A stretch of DNA of 15,254 bases, from positions 1 to 15,254 of the forward strand of contig CAMNFJ010000063.1 of the NCBI GenBank assembly GCA_946536955.1, in the 5' to 3' direction. The stretch comes from CAG-791 sp002394525. GTDB taxonomy: Bacteria > Bacillota > Clostridia > Lachnospirales > Lachnospiraceae. The notes below the pieces were generated by a model. The model saw only the letters and a list, made by a program, of their open reading frames with translations, ran no database searches and was not told the origin of the DNA. A program made the translations under genes and the position numbers. The first letter of the stretch is position 1, and each line of letters opens with the position of its first letter. Positions 5,642-14,238 of this stretch are shown here, in pieces.

Positions 5642-8600
5642 ATGAAAAAACGAAGAGATTTCATGAAAAAATTCTTCAAGCAGGGGATCGCGGTGCTGCT
5701 GGCACTGGTGGTCGTTATTTCCTATGGCCTTTATCGCTTTTCAGACAGAACTCTGCAGGCCGGAAACGTCACCAGGGAGATGTCTGCCAGCATGTACGAC
5801 AGCGATTCTGAAGACGGCGCCGAGGAGGAGCCGCTTGAGGTCGTCCTGGGAGATCCTTTCCCAGGCCAGGAGGAAGAGGACAGCTTCATTACCTCTGAGG
5901 AATCCGGAGACGGCGGGCTTGATGCGGAAGCGGACAGTCTGCAGGATGCGGAAGACGCCGGCGGGAACGCGGAAGCGGACGGCCTGCCGGACAGTGACGC
6001 GGAAGGCTCGGGAGAGAACGCGGACGGTCTGCAGGAAGATGAGACGGAAGGCGCAGGGGAGGCTGCGGACGGTGAAGAAGGTCTGCAGGATCCCGATGCG
6101 GAAGGCGCGGGAGAGTCCGCTGCCGGGCAGGCGCCTGAAGAAAATATGGATGGGACAGAAGGCTCTGACGGCGGATCCGCCCAGGGCCTTGAAGGCATGC
6201 AGGAAAGTAGTACTGCGGGAGATGACCCGCAGGAATTTACGGGCATCGACGGCAATGGGGCACCAGATGCCTTTTCGGACTCCGCAGGCGGTTCCCCGGA
6301 CAGCTGGGCCGATCAGAGCGGTGCTTCCGCGGACTGGGCAGAGGAGTCGGCAGGAGCTTCCCACGATGCCTTTTCTGACGGCGGGATCACCTTCCACGAC
6401 CCGGCGGCCGGCAGCGGGGAGCCTGATGGTTTTTCCACGGACCAGTGGGGCGTGGAGGAATGGAGCAGCGAGACCCAGTTCCAGAACGCGGACGAGGCGG
6501 GAGACCACAGCACCGCGGAGACAGGCGCCGGGCAGGATCCCATGCAGGGATTTTCCGCAGGACAAAACCATGCTGCCGGGCAGGATCCGGTCATAGAGAA
6601 TGCCGGAGAGGAGAGCGCCGCGGAGGAAAGGCAGACCTTCTTTACCACGGAGGAGGAGAACGGGCACGAGTCGCCGGGCGGAGCCTCTGAGGCGGCCGGC
6701 GATCCGGCGGAAAAAGATCCGGCAGAAGAGGATCAGGGAGAAAAAAATCCGGCGGAAGAGGATACCGGAACCGGGCGGACTCTCTACATCATGTCAGAGG
6801 GACAGGAGCAGGTTCGGGAAGGAGCGCAGGACGGAGCGGCGGAGGATTCCTCCACCGAGAAGACAGACGACGGCCGGGAAGCGGACAGAGACAAGGAAGA
6901 GAATACAGAGACCGCCGGAGAGACGGAAGCAGGGACCTCTTCAACTGCGGATGCCGGGGCGGGCTCCTCGTCCACCGCGAAAAAGGCAGTAAATGCCACA
7001 GAAGAAGCTGAATCCGGAGAAAAGAAATCCGGAGAAAATAAGTCCGGACAGGAAGGATCCGGGGATAAGAAAGCGGACGAAAAGACGTCCGGAGAAGACT
7101 TTGCGGCCGGATCCACGAAAAACGGCGCAGGGGACCAGGCTGACGCAAAGAGCAGCACCGCTCAGGCGGCAGGCGAAGCCGGCACAGACTCCACCGCATC
7201 GGCAGCAGCCTCCGGGTCTGCGGCATCTGCTGCGGACAAGGCCGGTGAAGGCACTGATGACAGCAAAGAGGCCGGCCCTTCCCGCGTCTATCAGGGAGTC
7301 GCGGACACCCTCAAATATGAGGGAAAGGATTTCACAGTGACCGTGTCTTACGGAGAAGAGGCAGGCATCCCGGCGGGTGCCTACCTTGACGTGCATGAAA
7401 TCAAGGAGAACACGAAGAAATATGACGGTTACCGCGAGCAGGCGGAGGCAGCGGTCGGCACTGCGGATGCCGGCGCCGCGGATGGGAGCGCTCTGACGGC
7501 CCGCGGAAGGCTTCGCAATCAATCAAGAGCCGGCAGCAATCAAAGCCTGGCCAAAGCAGACAGCAGGGAAACGACCGGAACGCAGACCGGCAAAAATCCT
7601 GATAAAAACGGCAGGAAGACGACCTTAGACGTCCCCGAGGCCGGAGTCCCTCTGGCGGATCCTTTCGCAGATGCTGATCCTGCCGGGAACGGCGCGGCGG
7701 ATGAAACGGTCTTCACGGAAGGCTTCTCTGACGGGGATGCTTTCGCGGAAAACGCCGGCTCTTCGGATCCCTTTGCAGATGCCGGCTCCGCGGGACAAGC
7801 TTCCCCGGAAGAGGATTTTACAGCCGGCGGCCCTCAGACCGGGGAAGCAGCCGGTCAGGACTCGTTTACTGGAACGGCTGACTCTGACAATGAAAAAACA
7901 TCCGGAGCAGACCCCTTCACGGACGGCAATTCCGCAGACAAAAACAGCGAAGCTGCCGGGGAAGATCCTTTCACAGGCGGTAATTCCAAAGACGAGGACG
8001 CCCTTTTCACGAACAGCGATTCCGTGGACAAAAACAGCGAAGCTGGCGAGGACGCCATTTTCACCAACAGCGATTCCGCAGACAAAGACGGCGAAGCAGC
8101 CGGGGATGGTATTTTTACAAATAGTGATCCCGGGGACGAAAACGCCGGCGCGGGCAGCTCCGCCGGAACAGATAAAACAGATGAGGCAAAAGCCGATACC
8201 ACAGAAGCCGGCGGGGAAAAAGCAGACAGGACAAAGACCGGTGCCGCGGGAGCGGAGACCTCCGGCGCGGCTTCCGGGGGGACGACCTCCGCGGAGTCGA
8301 ACTCCGCTGCTGCTGCCGCAGCTTCGGCCGGGACCTCTACGGTCAAGAAGGTCACCCAGGTCAGGCTTTTTGATATCAAGATCATGGCGGACGGGGAGGA
8401 GGTCCAGCCCCAGGGGCCCGTCTCGGTCCAGATCAGCTACCACGACCCCATCGAGTACGGCGAAAAGGAGGAGGTCAGCACGGTCCACTTCGAGGGCAGC
8501 GAGGAGACGCCCAGGGTCCTGGAGACCCAGGCCGAGGCGGCCGACAATACCCTGGACCAGGTCACCTTTGAGACGGATGGCTTCTCGGTCTTTGCGGTCG

Positions 8601-11600
8601 TTGTGACCGTCATCGAAAAATACATCCTGGCCAGCGACGGCCACAATTATATGATCACCGTCTCCTGTGATCCGGAGGCGGGCATCCCCGGAGACGCGGG
8701 CCTGGAGGTCACCGAGCTGGACGGGGAGGAATATGAGGATTATCTGGGACGCACGGCCCTGGCCATGGGCGCGGGCGGGTTTGATTATGCCCGGATCTTT
8801 GACATTTCCATCGTGGACGCACAGGGAAGCTATCTGCAGCCCAAACGGCCGGTCTCCGTGGAGGTGGAGCTCCTGGATACGGACGGGGGAACAGAGGACT
8901 TTTCCGTGGTCCACTTTGTGAGCAGTGACAGGACGGACGCCGAGGAGACAGAGGAGATCCGGACGCAGACGGACGGCAACATCGTGACCTTCGATACGAC
9001 CGGTTTCTCCGCCTATGCCATCGTGCAGGGCCCTTCCGCCGTGCCCGCCGGCTGGGAACAGATCGGGACCATGGAGGACCTGGATGCCCTTGCGGTCCGC
9101 GGGCTCTACATTGGCACGACCAGCGGCTATTATCTGACGGGGGAGACCGCCATCGGGTCCCAGGACAAAAATACCACCGGCATCGTCAAGACCAAGCCCG
9201 CCAAAAGCTATCCGGCCGATGAGGCTGTGCCCTATTATTTTGAGCCTGTCGAGGGACAGGAGGACTACTACTATATCTACTGCCTGGATGAAAACGATGC
9301 GAGAAACTATGCCCGCAATACAGGGGACGCCAATCTCTACCTGACTACGATCCAGGACTACCGGACCGCCTTCCATGTCCAGGTGGACAACAGCGGGCGC
9401 TTCCGCATGAACAACGGCAACCGTTACTGGAACATGTGGAACGGGGCAAACGGCAATCACATCGCGGCCTGGACCAGTGCCAATGACGGCAACAACTATT
9501 TTTATCTCTGGAACAGGACCGACCTGGACGGGGATATGTACGGGCTTGACGGCAAGACCTACGGCCTCATGCACTGGACCGAGGGTACGACGGGCAAGGC
9601 CATGATGGGGGCCGCGGAGGACGACCATCTGGACGCCCTGGCCCTGACGGTCATGGCCAGGGCCGGCAATGACGCGGACAAGCTCTTTGTGCCCGACGAC
9701 AGCGAGATCACTCAGTGGACCTTTGAGTGGGAGGGCCAGGATTACTATTCCCTCTCGACCGTGATCGACGGGGTCCGCCACTATCTGAAGGTCCAGTCCG
9801 GCAGGATCTCCCTGACGGCGGAGAAGAATGCTTCCTGCCGCCTCCGGGTGGTTCCGGGCACGGGCGCCCACGAGGGTGAGATCAGCCTCAGGGCCGGAAG
9901 TACCATCCTGTCCTATTCCGGCAATATTGACACCGGCTTCAAGGCCGGCTCTGCCGCAGGCGGCAGCGAGTGGCTCCGCCTGGTGGAGCTGTCCGAGCTG
10001 ACGGCCGACTATTTTATGACCTATTCGGCCGGCAAGGTCAGCGTCTCGGATCAGGCCGTGACCAACGGCTCCAGGATCATCGTCTACACCCGCGTCTGGA
10101 ACGACGCGGCCAAAAAATATGAATTTTACGCCGTGGACCACGACGGGAGTCTGGTGCGCTGCTACGAGAGCGGGGATTCGATCGACTGGGTCGGCTCCCG
10201 CCTCAACTCCCTGCTCTGGAACTTCGTGGAATATTACTGGGAGGGGACCACGGATCCCAACCATTACTACGAGCTCTATAACCAGTACTCGGAAAAATAC
10301 ATGGCGCCCCAGGCCTCCGAGGGGCAGATCCTCTCGGACAAGACCATCGGCATCAACCTCAACGGCCGCCGGGACGGCCAGTATTATTCCACCATCCTGG
10401 CCTGGGATGACGCCCACTATTCCTATATCGGGCTCAGGGCCGACCGGGAGACGGGAAGGATCGTCGCCTGCCCCCAGGCCGAGGCCGACGACTTCTATTT
10501 CGCGGTCATGCAGGACATCCCCGTGGACGATGAGCTGACCGTCGTCAAGACCGTCGATCACACGCAGCACGGCATCACCATGAAGATGACCAACTTCAAT
10601 GACAGGCAGGCCATGAGCACCTTCCTGGGCAGCGACAACGGCTATAAGAACGGGAACACGGAGCAGAAGCTCCTCTCCACGGCCCTTGCGGAAAACGGCT
10701 ATCCCGAGACCAAAGGCGGCAACAACCTGTCCGAGTGGTTCGGCAGCGCGCAGGAGGTCAACCATCTCTTCATAGACAGCATCTATGAGGGGACCGGCTA
10801 CTACGAGTACGACAGCGTCCAGAACTTCGCCCACCTGGACCAGGAAAGCAACAATTTTGTCGTCTACAAGGAGATCGGCACGACCGACGGCGGCAGCGGC
10901 AAGTTCTACACCCACGGCCAGTTTTTCCCCTACAACGACCTGAAGGCGGGCGTTTTTTCCACCCAGAAAAATCTAACGACCGCCCTGGGCGGCAATCTGC
11001 CGGACACCGACCCCAGGAAAAACGAGCAGCTCCACCACATCCAGAATCCGACGTCGCCGGATTATTACCTGGGCATGGAGGTCAATGCCTCCTTCACCCA
11101 GACACCGGACGGCCTGGACGACTGGGGCCACGACATCATCTATGAGTTCACCGGAGACGACGATTTCTGGCTCTATGTGGACGGCGAGCTGATCATCGAC
11201 CTGGGCGGCATCCACGACGCCCTGGCCGGCACGGTCAACTACAGGACCGGCGAGGTCGTGGTCAACGGAAAACGCACGACCCTGCGCGACCTCTTTTACA
11301 ACAACTACAAGGGCCGCGGCCATACAGACCGGGAGGCCCAGGCCTATGTGGAAGGCATTTTTACACAGAATGCCGACGGCCAGTATATTTTCAAGGATTA
11401 TACGACCCACACCATGAAGATCTTTTACCTGGAGCGGGGCGCAGGCGCCTCCAACCTCCACATGCGCTTTAACCTGGCTTCGATCAAAGCGGGGACCGTG
11501 GAGCTGTCCAAGACCCTCTCCGGCGTGGACAAATCGGAGTCCGTCCTGGCCGAGTTCCCCTATCAGATCTGGTACACCAGGGACGGAGAGGAACACCGCC

Positions 11601-14113
11601 TGACCAATCTGGTGGCGGAGGACCCCATGCGGACCGACGACTATGTCTTTTACAAGGGGACCAAAAATCCCGTGACCTACAGGACCTCCCTGACCATCGG
11701 CGGCATCCCCTATGAGGATGTCTTCCTGCTCAAGCCGGACGAGGCCGCGGAGATCAACTTCCCCGACGGGATGACCGAGTACCGCATCGTGGAGTGCGGG
11801 GTCGACACGGATGTCTACAGCAAAGTCGAGGCCAACGGGGAAGAGCTCGGGGGAACAGTCGGAGACGGCTATGCTGCCAACAGAAAGGACTTCGGCCTTG
11901 AGAACGCGACGACGGCGGACCGGGCCAGGGTCGCCTACACCAACGAGGTCGACCCGGATGCCCTGCGGAACCTGACCATCAAAAAGAAACTCTTTAAGGA
12001 AGACGGCGTCACTGAGATCACCGCGGACCAGGACAGCACCGAATTCAGCTTCCGCCTGTCCTTGGGCACGGAGTTCGCGGATGCGCCGGCTCCCGCCGGC
12101 ATGCACAAATACCGCGTCAGGGATGCGAGCGGCAGCTACTGCGTCTGGGACCCCGCCGGGCAGAAATTCACGCCGGTCGGCAAGACCAGTTACGATGACC
12201 TGACCGAGGAGGAAAAGGCCGCCACCGTCTTCGCCACCTCTCCCAACGGCTCCATCTCCAGGATCCCGACCGGGTATACGGTCGAGGTCCGCCATGTCCT
12301 GGCCGGGACGCAGTTCGGGGTGGTGGAGCGCCCCGCCGAGATTCCGGACGGCTATTCCTTCCAGAAATATGAGTATAACGGAGAAGGCTACAGCGGAAAT
12401 ACCGCGGACGCCATGACGGGCGTCACCGACACGGTCTCCGCCGCCGCGGACCCCCACGTGGATGTCTGCAACCTCAAGGGCTGGGGCCTGCGCGTCAACA
12501 AGTCCTGGACCGACGCGGACTATATGGCCGACCGCGCCCCCACGTATTTCGCCGTCTTTACCGGCGCCGCGGAGGACAGCCTGACCCTGGTCCCCGATAC
12601 CGTCCGCCGGCTTAATTACGGGGAAAAGACCCTCTACTGGTACTTCCCCCACCTGCCGGTCAACGTGCCCTTTGACCAGTATGAGATCCGGGAGGTCACC
12701 CTCTCCAACAGCGACCCGGCGGTCAGCGAAGAGGGCCTCGTGACCGATCCCGGTACAGTCACCCCCATCGCGCAGGGCGGGGACCTGACCCTGACCGGCC
12801 GCCAGAAGGGCGAATCCGCGACCTCCCCCTTCAAGTACACCGTCACCTATGACAAGGGGACCGTGGAGGACAACACCAACGTCCGGGTGGACGCCGTCAC
12901 CAACGGCCGGCCCGGCATCGTGATTAGAAAACAGGACTGGGCCGGCAAGGCCCTGGCCGGGGCCGTCTTTACCCTCAAGTCCGACGAGGGCGGGACGATC
13001 GGCACCTTCACCTCCGACGAAAAGGGGTTCCTGACCGAGGCCTTCCTGCGCGACGGCGCCGCCTACACCCTGACCGAGACAAAGACCCCCGGAGCTTTCC
13101 GCGGCCTGGAGGCTCCCGTGACCCTGACCCTCACCGGGACCAGGCTGACGGTCGAGGGCGTGGAGCCCGACTACTACACTGTAGAGACCATTGACGAAAA
13201 ACAGACCCTGACCCTCAAAAACCGCCCCCTCACCTTCAAGGCGGTCAAACAGGACGGGGCCTCCTCGGAGCCCCTCCAGGGCGTGACCTTTGCCCTCCAC
13301 AAGCAGCACACCGTGGACGGCGTCACCCAGATCTCCCCCACCCCCATGGTGGGCTATGAAGCCCTCGTGACCGGAGCCGACGGCGCGATCCCCGGGATCG
13401 ACACCACCCTGGCCGCCGGGACCTACGAACTGCGGGAGAAGGAGACCCTCGAGGGCTACAGACTCCTGCCCGCCTACATCCGCCTCACCATCAGCGAGAC
13501 CGGCATGATCACCCTGGGCGACCACCCCGACCACGTCTCCCTCCTTGAAGAGACAGACGAAGACGGCACATACCGCTATTCCCTGGAGATCCTCAACTAC
13601 CAGTCCAAAAAAGTCAGCTTCAAAAAGGTGGACATCTCGGACACCGCCGGATCCGGCCTCGAAGGCGCCGTCTTTGACCTCTACCGCCTCGAGACCGCGG
13701 ACGGAAAAGAAGAGCGCCAGGAACCCGCCCTCTACACCGGCCTCACCTCCGGCCCCGACGGCCTCCTGCGCGACGAGACACAAAACAGCGTCTTTGAACT
13801 CCTCACCGGCAGATACCACCTGGTGGAGACAAAGGCTCCGGAAAACTACCAGATCAAGACTACCCCCGTCGTCATCACCGTCACCGCAAAAGACGTGACC
13901 TACGACGAAGGCACCACCCTCTCCATGAGCGGAGCCGGAAAGACAAAGGGCGAGACCACAGAGGTCTACACCCTCAGGATCTCCAACTCCACCGGCTACG
14001 CCCTGCCCGCCACCGGCGGCCCCGGCACCACCCGCGCCCTCCTCTACGGCGCCGCCCTCGCCGCCATCGCCCTCATCCTGCTCCTCCTCCGGAGTGAGTC
14101 ACTGGGGGCGTAA
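5642..14113 (+). CDS. Giant multidomain LPxTG-anchored surface protein (fibro-slime, Cna-B and SpaA isopeptide domains)
   Basis: The 2823-residue product is a Gram-positive wall-anchored adhesin or fibre. Order: membrane/signal segment at about 15-31; acidic Ala/Gly/Glu/Asp low-complexity stalk at about 53-548; a beta domain (549-606 plus 901-990) interrupted by low-complexity sequence; its intact homologue (994-1130), ending GFSAYAIV as the first ends GFSVFAVV; a Tyr/Trp-rich region of possible beta-trefoil type (about 1136-1626); a fibro-slime/PA14-like domain (about 1645-1947) with DDDFWLYVDG and DLGGIHDALAGTV; Cna-B-type domains (about 1951-2104, 2107-2278, 2280-2425); three SpaA domains with candidate isopeptide pairs Lys2430/Glu2479, Lys2536/Glu2599 and Lys2662/Glu2729; LPATGG at 2788-2793 followed by PGTT, a hydrophobic segment and a short tail. 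The frame is uninterrupted for 8.5 kb. The ribosome site is weak (GAGG at 5623-5626, 15 nt away); Met8 at 5663 is an alternative start. The ligand is unknown. Carbohydrate or fibre binding is suggested only by the fibro-slime and trefoil-like parts. No sortase lies nearby. Confidence 0.93.
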   Translation: MKKRRDFMKKFFKQGIAVLLALVVVISYGLYRFSDRTLQAGNVTREMSASMYDSDSEDGAEEEPLEVVLGDPFPGQEEEDSFITSEESGDGGLDAEADSLQDAEDAGGNAEADGLPDSDAEGSGENADGLQEDETEGAGEAADGEEGLQDPDAEGAGESAAGQAPEENMDGTEGSDGGSAQGLEGMQESSTAGDDPQEFTGIDGNGAPDAFSDSAGGSPDSWADQSGASADWAEESAGASHDAFSDGGITFHDPAAGSGEPDGFSTDQWGVEEWSSETQFQNADEAGDHSTAETGAGQDPMQGFSAGQNHAAGQDPVIENAGEESAAEERQTFFTTEEENGHESPGGASEAAGDPAEKDPAEEDQGEKNPAEEDTGTGRTLYIMSEGQEQVREGAQDGAAEDSSTEKTDDGREADRDKEENTETAGETEAGTSSTADAGAGSSSTAKKAVNATEEAESGEKKSGENKSGQEGSGDKKADEKTSGEDFAAGSTKNGAGDQADAKSSTAQAAGEAGTDSTASAAASGSAASAADKAGEGTDDSKEAGPSRVYQGVADTLKYEGKDFTVTVSYGEEAGIPAGAYLDVHEIKENTKKYDGYREQAEAAVGTADAGAADGSALTARGRLRNQSRAGSNQSLAKADSRETTGTQTGKNPDKNGRKTTLDVPEAGVPLADPFADADPAGNGAADETVFTEGFSDGDAFAENAGSSDPFADAGSAGQASPEEDFTAGGPQTGEAAGQDSFTGTADSDNEKTSGADPFTDGNSADKNSEAAGEDPFTGGNSKDEDALFTNSDSVDKNSEAGEDAIFTNSDSADKDGEAAGDGIFTNSDPGDENAGAGSSAGTDKTDEAKADTTEAGGEKADRTKTGAAGAETSGAASGGTTSAESNSAAAAAASAGTSTVKKVTQVRLFDIKIMADGEEVQPQGPVSVQISYHDPIEYGEKEEVSTVHFEGSEETPRVLETQAEAADNTLDQVTFETDGFSVFAVVVTVIEKYILASDGHNYMITVSCDPEAGIPGDAGLEVTELDGEEYEDYLGRTALAMGAGGFDYARIFDISIVDAQGSYLQPKRPVSVEVELLDTDGGTEDFSVVHFVSSDRTDAEETEEIRTQTDGNIVTFDTTGFSAYAIVQGPSAVPAGWEQIGTMEDLDALAVRGLYIGTTSGYYLTGETAIGSQDKNTTGIVKTKPAKSYPADEAVPYYFEPVEGQEDYYYIYCLDENDARNYARNTGDANLYLTTIQDYRTAFHVQVDNSGRFRMNNGNRYWNMWNGANGNHIAAWTSANDGNNYFYLWNRTDLDGDMYGLDGKTYGLMHWTEGTTGKAMMGAAEDDHLDALALTVMARAGNDADKLFVPDDSEITQWTFEWEGQDYYSLSTVIDGVRHYLKVQSGRISLTAEKNASCRLRVVPGTGAHEGEISLRAGSTILSYSGNIDTGFKAGSAAGGSEWLRLVELSELTADYFMTYSAGKVSVSDQAVTNGSRIIVYTRVWNDAAKKYEFYAVDHDGSLVRCYESGDSIDWVGSRLNSLLWNFVEYYWEGTTDPNHYYELYNQYSEKYMAPQASEGQILSDKTIGINLNGRRDGQYYSTILAWDDAHYSYIGLRADRETGRIVACPQAEADDFYFAVMQDIPVDDELTVVKTVDHTQHGITMKMTNFNDRQAMSTFLGSDNGYKNGNTEQKLLSTALAENGYPETKGGNNLSEWFGSAQEVNHLFIDSIYEGTGYYEYDSVQNFAHLDQESNNFVVYKEIGTTDGGSGKFYTHGQFFPYNDLKAGVFSTQKNLTTALGGNLPDTDPRKNEQLHHIQNPTSPDYYLGMEVNASFTQTPDGLDDWGHDIIYEFTGDDDFWLYVDGELIIDLGGIHDALAGTVNYRTGEVVVNGKRTTLRDLFYNNYKGRGHTDREAQAYVEGIFTQNADGQYIFKDYTTHTMKIFYLERGAGASNLHMRFNLASIKAGTVELSKTLSGVDKSESVLAEFPYQIWYTRDGEEHRLTNLVAEDPMRTDDYVFYKGTKNPVTYRTSLTIGGIPYEDVFLLKPDEAAEINFPDGMTEYRIVECGVDTDVYSKVEANGEELGGTVGDGYAANRKDFGLENATTADRARVAYTNEVDPDALRNLTIKKKLFKEDGVTEITADQDSTEFSFRLSLGTEFADAPAPAGMHKYRVRDASGSYCVWDPAGQKFTPVGKTSYDDLTEEEKAATVFATSPNGSISRIPTGYTVEVRHVLAGTQFGVVERPAEIPDGYSFQKYEYNGEGYSGNTADAMTGVTDTVSAAADPHVDVCNLKGWGLRVNKSWTDADYMADRAPTYFAVFTGAAEDSLTLVPDTVRRLNYGEKTLYWYFPHLPVNVPFDQYEIREVTLSNSDPAVSEEGLVTDPGTVTPIAQGGDLTLTGRQKGESATSPFKYTVTYDKGTVEDNTNVRVDAVTNGRPGIVIRKQDWAGKALAGAVFTLKSDEGGTIGTFTSDEKGFLTEAFLRDGAAYTLTETKTPGAFRGLEAPVTLTLTGTRLTVEGVEPDYYTVETIDEKQTLTLKNRPLTFKAVKQDGASSEPLQGVTFALHKQHTVDGVTQISPTPMVGYEALVTGADGAIPGIDTTLAAGTYELREKETLEGYRLLPAYIRLTISETGMITLGDHPDHVSLLEETDEDGTYRYSLEILNYQSKKVSFKKVDISDTAGSGLEGAVFDLYRLETADGKEERQEPALYTGLTSGPDGLLRDETQNSVFELLTGRYHLVETKAPENYQIKTTPVVITVTAKDVTYDEGTTLSMSGAGKTKGETTEVYTLRISNSTGYALPATGGPGTTRALLYGAALAAIALILLLLRSESLGA
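5921..6118 (+). repeat. Degenerate tandem repeat of 15-18 codons in the acidic stalk
   Basis: Four consecutive units (5921-5968, 5969-6019, 6020-6064, 6065-6118) share the pattern ADGLQD-x-DAEGAGE, for example AEADGLPDSDAEGSGEN and ADGLQEDETEGAGEA. Unit length varies from 45 to 54 bp, always a multiple of three, so copy-number change keeps the frame. The product is acidic and presumably unstructured. Confidence 0.7.
7460..8341 (+). other. Low-complexity insertion inside a beta domain of the giant surface protein
   Basis: About 294 codons (residues 607-900) of Asp/Ala/Gly/Ser-rich sequence separate EQAEAAVG from VKKVTQVRLFDIKIM. The neighbouring homologous domain at 994-1130 carries the matching blocks (ALAMG and FDYARIFDISI) with only a few residues between them. 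The insert contains DPFADAD-type motifs and the 18-residue tandem repeats at 7910-8155. It is in frame and probably forms a long flexible loop leaving a folded domain. Confidence 0.65.
7910..8155 (+). repeat. 54-bp (18-codon) tandem repeat within the inserted loop
   Basis: Units at 7910-7963 (DPFTDGNSADKNSEAAGE), 8000-8053 (ALFTNSDSVDKNSEAGED) and 8054-8107 (AIFTNSDSADKDGEAAGD) are 18 codons each. A shortened 12-codon unit occupies 7964-7999 (DPFTGGNSKDED) and a decayed unit 8108-8155. Consensus: x-x-F-T-x-x-x-S-x-D-K-N-S-E-A-A-G-E. Nucleotide identity between units is high (ACAAAAACAGCGAAGCTG recurs), which points to recent duplication. Confidence 0.7.
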
Positions 14114-14118
14114 CAGAT

Positions 14119-14210
14119 TGACTCATTTTGGGGAGTCACCCGCAACACATTATTTTGGCGCATTACGGAGTCGCTGAAGCCATCGGCACAGTCACCCGGC
14201 ATGTTACAAT
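14119..14210. repeat. Degenerate repeats built on GAGTCAC downstream of the giant gene
   Basis: AGTCACCCG occurs at 14134-14142 and again at 14190-14198, each followed by similar AT-rich sequence (ACATTATTTTGG versus TGTTACAATTTGA), giving an imperfect direct repeat with a 56-nt period. TGACTC (14119-14124) and GAGTCA (14133-14138) also form an inverted repeat. No gene is seen between 14114 and 14347; the stretch holds these repeats, a terminator and a possible promoter. Confidence 0.4.
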
Positions 14211-14238
14211 TTGATCGACTTTGCGGGGAGATATACAG

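Noticed and set aside
5305..5811. 168-codon + strand frame between the AAA-ATPase and giant genes
   Set aside because: It overlaps 170 nt of the giant gene in another frame and crosses several hairpins. It has a short hydrophobic run but no recognisable family, and it lacks a convincing start.
5921..8155. CRISPR array
   Set aside because: The repeats are in-frame, degenerate, directly adjoining and coding, with no unique spacers of constant size.
7625..10915. 1096-codon open frame on the minus strand, antisense to the giant protein gene
   Set aside because: It mirrors a very GC3-rich gene, where minus-strand stop codons are rare. Its translation is Val/Gly/Asp/His/Leu-rich without domains, and the + strand frame has clear family domains.
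10973..13819. 948-codon open frame on the minus strand under the Cna-B/SpaA region
   Set aside because: Same codon-bias shadow effect: low-complexity Gly/Val/Asp-rich translation, no ribosome site, and full overlap with recognisable + strand domains.
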